NCBI GenBank assembly: GCA_036924285.1
Contig: JAYKYS010000008.1
Span: 20,569,001 to 20,633,000, forward strand
Length of the DNA stretch: 64,000 nt
From: Asterella californica
Lineage: Eukaryota > Streptophyta > Marchantiopsida > Marchantiales > Aytoniaceae
Direction of reading: 5' to 3'
Shown here: positions 58,041 through 64,000 of the stretch, in pieces
Layout: each line of letters begins with the position of its first letter
Numbering within the stretch: the stretch's first letter is position 1
Program-made: the position numbers and the translations under genes
The notes under the pieces: generated by a model
What the model was told of the DNA's origin: nothing
The model's input: the letters and a program-made list of their open reading frames with translations, nothing else
The model's database searches: none

Positions 58041-60584
58041 TTTTATTTAAAGTCATCAAGCTAATATGGTCTTCTAGTATAATTTATCAAGTGAGTATAT
58101 ACTGTTAGTGGGGTTAGTCTTGTTGACTATTTTTATTTTTCTTATGTATGCATTTAAATTATATATTTACTTCTAATAGTGTTAAGTTCATCAATTTTGA
58201 ACTACACCTAAATTAGTGTCACACATATTAATTTCATATTCACACTATTTGAGTATACACATTAATACGGAAGACAATGTAATTGAAGATGTTGCTGTAA
58301 GTGCACATAGACACGTCTTTGGAAAAGAACTTGTCGGTAGGTTACAACGTTGTCTACACCTATTCAAGGTCATAATATATATAAGCAAAACATTATTTCT
58401 CTGCAACTCGAAGAAAAGAACAGAAGAAGTAGACTATCGTTACCTGTTGTTTTAAAATCATATATCCTAAATCGCATTCCGGATGCTTAAGTCTGGGTTA
58501 TCCAGACTCTTCAGTTTATGACGTTCGTGGAATGAAATGCAAACCTGCACATCTTCATAAAATTTGAGTCTTACTTTGAAAATTGACGTGGTATGTAGCG
58601 TTGGAAAGCTACTAGAAAGCATTACATTTCTGCAAGAAAATAATTTAATTTTGATCTAAATATTATCAGAAACTAGTTTGTAAATTTTAGATTTTCTGTT
58701 TTCCAGAAAGAAATCAAAAAAGAATTTGAGAAGAATATGCCTGTTAGTCGTTTTTACCAGGAGTGGGGTGGAGATTAAGTTGTTTGTATTGAAGTAAATT
58801 GTTTATAGTATATTTCAGTGCAACCAAAATCGGGTGGGAGTTAGGGCCACGGACAAATAACTCTGCGGGTATCTCCAGAGATATCCGCAGGAATCACCCG
58901 CGGGCATTTCAGTTTCCTTTGCAGCAAAGTACCACGTAACTTTAACTTTTGTCTCACTTTCATAATTAACAACAGGTTCTGAAATTTGAAAACGATAACT
59001 TATTCGTACATTCTGTCAAGCCCACTTTGAGCAAAGAGAAGAAATCGCATAGACGAGGAAAAACTTCGGATGTGCTTATCGAGTTCTACACACGTCGTGC
59101 TTTTTTTTCTGAACGTTCTCGTTTTTCAGGCCACGCTAGAGCGAATTATTATACTACCTCGTGCTTATGATTGTTTCACTTTAGTTATGACAAGTTCATT
59201 TTTGTTTGTTTCACTCTGGATTTTAGGTCCGTAGTTCAGCATTTACTGATGAGAGTTTTCACTAAATGACCACAATACCACGTTGTCGAGGCGAGAGTCT
59301 CTTAAGAGAGACAGAACCCTTTATTTGTGGTCAGTAACGAGAAATTGGAGTGAACGTCGGAGACATGGCATAGATTACCGAGCCAAACAAAAGCTCTTGG
59401 TGATGCTCACAAACTTGAGATCTACCCCGCTGTCGGTTTAGGTCTCAAATCAAGCTCCTTAAGTGAACTTGCACACAGAACCGCAAAGCATGAATTTTTC
59501 TACTTCTCTAATCTTTCTTCCTAGTCCCTCTCAAAACCCAACAATTAACTCTTCTTGAAACTCACAGTGTCTCAAGAACTTAAGACCACAGTCACACCCA
59601 TGAAATTGGAGACAAATCTATTCTACGGATCACAGGAAGAAGTTGCAGTGCACAAATTGAGAGATTTTCACACCCATGTCACTTCAGTCCTCAGTAATCC
59701 TTGATCTAACCGTCTATTCTCTCTCAAACTTCACAAACATCACGGTCCAAAAGAGTTTACTCAGATTTGAGTTCTCATTCAGGTATCACAACAAATATTC
59801 AGAAAACAGTAAAAATACTTCTATGGAAACAAAATTGTATTATCAGAAATCGCTCTTACTGTCACAATTCGCTCAAAGCACACTCACACTTTTTGATTCT
59901 TCAGCCTAACTCTCTTTGCTCATCGAGAGCTCTATACAAATAATCTCATATCTTCATCTTTTCACACCAAACTCTCACCTTTGATATACCCCTTATCTTA
60001 CGACTTCAGGGTTTTATCCGCATTTACACTAGCTACAAAGCACAAACCTCCCAAATCACATAACTTCGTCAATAGGATCCCGTTTTCTCCAACTCAAGTC
60101 TTGCTCAATTCAGTGAACTCAGTGAGCTCTACAACATGGTATGATCAGTTTTCAGTTTTTGGAAAAAATCCTCTATTAAGCTCTAGCCCAACTTACCTAT
60201 GACCTAACTTAACCTCAAACCCAACTTACCTAAGGTGCAGCTTAACCACAGGTTTAGCTTAGCTATGGTGCAGCTTACCAAACAAGGGGTTAGCTTGTTC
60301 TACAACCGTCGTGCGATAACTTTTCACACACAAACCATCCATTACACGACAATGTGCTTCTGAGCGAAAGATGTTTTCTCCAAGATGGACGAAATAGTGG
60401 ACATATAAATCATAATGGATTCGAGTAACAACGGTATAAGCGAGAGTCATGGTTCTATCAGTTCTGATGATAGTATACATGAGATTCTTACGTCAAATGC
60501 TACCAATTCATCTGAAGATTCTTAATCAAGTGAAGATGAATCTAGTGGTGATGAGTTGTTCGATTTATACGTTGTGATTTATAT
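58041..60584. other. Intergenic region, no recognised gene
   Basis: Open frames are short. Bases 60190-60290 repeat AACTTACCTAAGGTGCAGC-like text. The 58580-58640 phrase GTAGCGTTGGAAAGCTACT is of the kind common in plant repeats. No coding domain is seen. Confidence 0.35.
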
Positions 60585-61470
60585 GTGCGGAGTTCACGTT
60601 ATATGCAGAAGCCTGAAAATTTTCAAAAAAATAAAGATTTTCAGAAGAACTTTTTCACTAAGTTATTCGACAGTTTCTTTAGACAACTCATACGGATGGA
60701 TCGTCGATCTTTCGTGAGACTGATAAATATCATCAAAGACCACTCTATTTTCCATAATAATTCACGTATGAAACAAGCTCTCATTTCTTTATAGCTAATA
60801 GTGGTTTTGGATAGATTTGACCACAAAGGCAATAAGAAGTATCATTGTTTCTGTGGAGAGTGTCACATAGATAATGATCCATGACCACTTGAGACACCGA
60901 AGATCGGTGTCCCAAGTGGTTTAGTCTACAGTCCTCCAAGAGAAAGGTCGTGGACTCAGTCTCTTGTGCAGGAGGTGCATGCGCTGCAAACTGTTAATGA
61001 AGCTTCTGGTCCGAGTCCTGCTGTGATGGACTCACATGGACAATTCCATGATCCGCAAAGATCCCAAGGGACATGTAATAATATTTATCATTTTAAGAAG
61101 TATACGAAGAGGATTATTGTTGCCTTGGAACCTACTCTACGTATCAAGTGCAATTGTCGTCTCATAGAAAGAGGAAATACATTTCTGTTATTTTTTCGAG
61201 AAAGGATTTCTTGGTTGTATAAGACTCATAAATGGATCTTTATTATCTCTTGGTCAGAGACCAAGGTTTGATGGAGAAACCTATTATGATAGAAAATGCA
61301 ACTATTCTATAAATGCTCAAATAGTATGTTGTCATAGTAGAAAATTCATGTTTGTGTTTACAAGAATGTTTGAGAGTTGTCAAGACATGACATGTATAAA
61401 AACATTTCTCTTATGACATCACCTGGACTCTGATGGAGTTTTCTTTGAGAAAGACGAATACATGTAATAG
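60585..61470 (+). pseudogene. PIF/Harbinger-type transposase, broken
   Basis: Pieces of a DDE_Tnp_4-type transposase occur in order. 60585-60794 has RMDRRSFVRLINIIKDHSIF and HNNSRMKQAL, directly followed past a stop by VVLDRFDHKGN. 61085-61130 has YHFKKYTKRIIVALEPTLR. 61204-61413 in another frame has GFLGCIRLINGSLLSLGQRP, RFDGETYYDRKCNYSINAQI and FESCQDMT, followed past a stop by FFEKDEYM. The first catalytic aspartate position reads Asn (LINGS where LIDGT is usual), and several stops and frame changes are present. The middle part, about 60860-61080, is replaced by unrelated sequence including a hairpin. Confidence 0.82.
60884..60920. repeat. 17-bp inverted repeat within the Harbinger remnant
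   Basis: ACCACTTGAGACACCGA at 60884-60900 faces TCGGTGTCCCAAGTGGT at 60904-60920 across a 3-nt loop, with one mismatch. It stands where transposase similarity breaks off, so it may mark an inserted small element or an inverted duplication made during decay. Confidence 0.7.
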
Positions 61471-62870
61471 ATCTCTTGGAGGATTTTTATGTAAAACATA
61501 TCATTTATTAATAAAGCTGATATATATCAAAGGAATAACGATTATATAGTGGAATCAACTGGAGTCTAATACCCTGAGGAACAAAGCACCATATCAGATG
61601 TAACTCTTCCTTAGACATACTCCCCTAATATGTCTTCAATGCTGCTAATGGATCTTGACCAAACACCATGGTGTATAGTAAACGGACGAAAGAAAGTGTA
61701 TATGCTTCATTGCTCCTCATTTCTCAACTAGGGGAGAAGTACACTGATTAAATAACCTTCTATCTCTTGACTCGGGAGAGAATGTTGGAGGATGAATAGC
61801 GTTGAAAGAGTGATTTCCAGAGTTCTTCTTAAGAATACATCTCTCGTGCAGATGTGGAAATTGTACAATCCTGAAAAGTCCTTCAAGTACAAAATAGATC
61901 CAGTGGTCGTCTCTCTCCTTGTTTTGTATTTCTCGCACATGTTTTGTGCGAAAATCTCACAAGCCTACAATGCAAAAAATGATGTAGGAAAATACCGATA
62001 GTTAAAAAGTGAAAACATGCCTCTAGGTTGATACGGCTCGTTTCGTCCTACAAGTCAAAATAGCTACGTCAAAACATACAATTTTGACTTGTGAAAAGTA
62101 GGTCAAAACATATAGTTTCGATATGTGACATACAGATATAAACACTATATTTTGCCTTATAGGCGGAAAACAGTTCATTTTAAACAAAAACTACTAAACT
62201 ATGAAACAACGAAAACAACTTCAATGAAATATAGCTAGAAAAAGAGAAGTTACAAAAGTTACAAAAACAACTTCAATGAAATATAATTAGAAAAAGAAAA
62301 GTTACCTTTCCAGAAGTCACTCCTGGTGGTAGATACTCCCTCGCATCCATCTCTCTTAACAAAGTACTGCAGTTTTGTAGAGTAATCGAAGTCCAAATGA
62401 TCACAAAATGCTCTTCCAAGCACTTGTATAAGAAGTGTATAACTCCATTACAAGTGCATTATGATGACTGTTTGTTGCCTCTATCTGTTATTATACATAC
62501 ACGGGTGCTTTAGGTAGCTTACACATCGTGAGTGTTCCGTCCATCTATGTGGGAAAATTTCCGGGTTGGTTGTGGATATTTAGACAAAGGGTAATAACTT
62601 TTGGTAATCTCAAAGTAATTTCATAAAGTTTATATATTATTTTCATGTATTACGAACAATAAATCTGTAGATATTCATGCGCCTTAAAACATGAACTAAT
62701 ATAGGTATAAAAGTATATTTTTCTCCATGCGTTGGAAAATGAATCTAACATCAACAAGATTTTATTTTGAACTTGTGAAGTGTAAGAAAACAAGGAGCTA
62801 TGTTTGCAATGGAATTGCAGGATTATACGTTAGCAATTTATTCGGATCTTTTGCTTCTTTTCTTTTTCCC
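61471..62870. other. Intergenic region with a 51-bp tandem duplication
   Basis: CAACTTCAATGAAATATA begins at about 62216 and 62267, each followed by (G)CTAGAAAAAGAGAAGTTAC-like text, a 51-bp duplication. Frames at 61717-62001 overlap on both strands and are unsupported. Nothing else is recognised. Confidence 0.45.
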
Positions 62871-62879
62871 AATTTTCTC

Positions 62880-63020
62880 AACGAGTCCATCCGTCCGTTC
62901 TCACTACTTTTTTCTCATTTCAGTTTCATCACATCTCCATCCGTATGTTTCACTACACGAGAAAACCTCATTCTTTTATGGTTTTCACAATCAATGTATA
63001 GCTATACTAACGCATAGCAA
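62880..63020. repeat. Dispersed repeat related to the 11.2-11.5 kb cluster
   Basis: CATCCGTATGTTTCACTACACG, TGGTTTTCACAATCAATGTA and the hairpin-like GCTATACTAACGCATAGC (63001-63018) match the phrases and hairpin of the 11 kb cluster. The class is unknown. Confidence 0.5.
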
Positions 63021-64000
63021 AAGTGGACCAAGAGAACAATTGATATCTGAATCCTTGAACACTAACTTGTTTGTAACCAAGATGTTACATATCACGAAAT
63101 TCAAATTATTAAATGGTTCAAAATGTTACCTCGTGTAGTGTCTCGGGATTTCTCCTTTAATCCATTGTAGCATAAAAGATTTCGTTCGCCAAGAAGATTT
63201 ACACTAGTATCGCTGCTCTAAGTTCTAAGATCTGTCCAAACTCACAAACACGCGAGATTTGTCTAGAAATCTCGTCTTCTCACAAAACCACACGACTTCC
63301 AAACCCTTCAGAAAGTGCTCTGGACCCAAACATACAACTACTACCTAAAATATCACACAATTACCCACTGAGAAGTCTGAGAAGACACTTTCTACTTCCA
63401 GACCACGACTTCTAATCTTCTCACGACGGTCTTCTCAAAGCAATTATCGGCTTCTGGGATTCAACTCGGCTTCTGACACCTCCAGAAGACTATCTCTGCT
63501 TCGTGGATGTCAAATTACTGCTCTGTATCACACATTGCTCTTACAATTTCCAACGGGGTTAGATTAATCATAGGGTGTATGCCTCCTTAGCCTTCCCAAG
63601 CTTTACCTACAGGAACGGTCTTCTTGCAACATTACAACGACATTCGCATTCGCTGCTACTCAATAGAAGTCTCAGAAGTCACATAGAAGAATGTGGGAGG
63701 ATGAGAAGATGAGAGAAGAAGAGGAAGAAGAGAAAATCCTAACAAGAGGAAACAAGAAGAAAAAGAGAAATTAAGATTCCAACAGGCTTCTAGTCCGGAT
63801 CCTGACTAACAAGTCATCCCTGCTTGTAGTAATTTGGAGAAGAAGATCAAAATTATGCTTACAGTTACACAGTCTTCCAATCGAAGATGTCGTCTTCTGT
63901 TGTGGAAAGAAGACTTCTTTCTTCTTCTGTCTTTGCTCCGACTACTCTGACTTCAGGGACCACTCTCTCATAAGTCAGTCCGTACGTGGATCCGAAGTGC
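63021..64000. other. Window end, no recognised gene
   Basis: The region has a purine-rich GAAGA run on the + strand at about 63690-63770. TCTTC/GAAGA words are frequent throughout. No open frame with a known motif is seen. Confidence 0.35.

Overview
The window is nuclear DNA of a multicellular plant, most likely a land plant. Three genes are split by short GT-AG introns of about 100-700 bp, with one intron of about 2 kb. The EFR3-type protein is of the plant kind, and the branched-chain aminotransferase carries what looks like a plastid transit peptide. The rest is AT-rich, repeat-laden intergenic DNA. I cannot fix the species. A non-seed plant such as a bryophyte is my guess, not something I can show.

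Layout. 0.9-4.5 kb (+): a complete seven-exon flavin amine/polyamine oxidase gene, whose second intron looks like a minor-spliceosome (U12) AT-AC intron. 4.5-14.3 kb: no recognisable gene, with decayed repeats and tandem duplications. 14.3-21.0 kb (-): a complete 19-exon EFR3-like ARM-repeat gene with an in-frame 27-bp repeat encoding four Asn-Pro-Phe motifs. 21.0-39.4 kb: upstream DNA, then a repeat-rich block with a 157-bp satellite, a hairpin-rich 286-bp repeat, a broken trihelix-like gene, and two related two-exon gene fragments. 39.4-45.1 kb (-): a complete ten-exon plastid-type branched-chain aminotransferase gene. 45-64 kb: a mobile-element province.

The most notable content is at 47-56 kb. 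Two diverged copies of a two-ORF element point towards each other. Each encodes an unrecognised companion protein whose 3' end overlaps, in the +1 frame, the start of an HUH-endonuclease (Rep-like) gene with HLHxQG and YxMK motifs and no helicase. The + copy is nearly intact, broken only by one in-frame TAG late in Rep. The - copy carries several stops but keeps the same overlap and the catalytic motifs. A decayed Mutator-like transposase lies between them, and a decayed PIF/Harbinger transposase lies at 60.6-61.5 kb. The helicase-less, single-tyrosine layout is like the group described as Replitrons, but I could not test that assignment.

The three housekeeping genes look functional: all exons join in frame. 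They are involved in polyamine/amine oxidation, plasma-membrane scaffolding, and branched-chain amino acid metabolism, and nothing suggests they work together. All exon boundaries were read by eye from splice signals, frame and family similarity.
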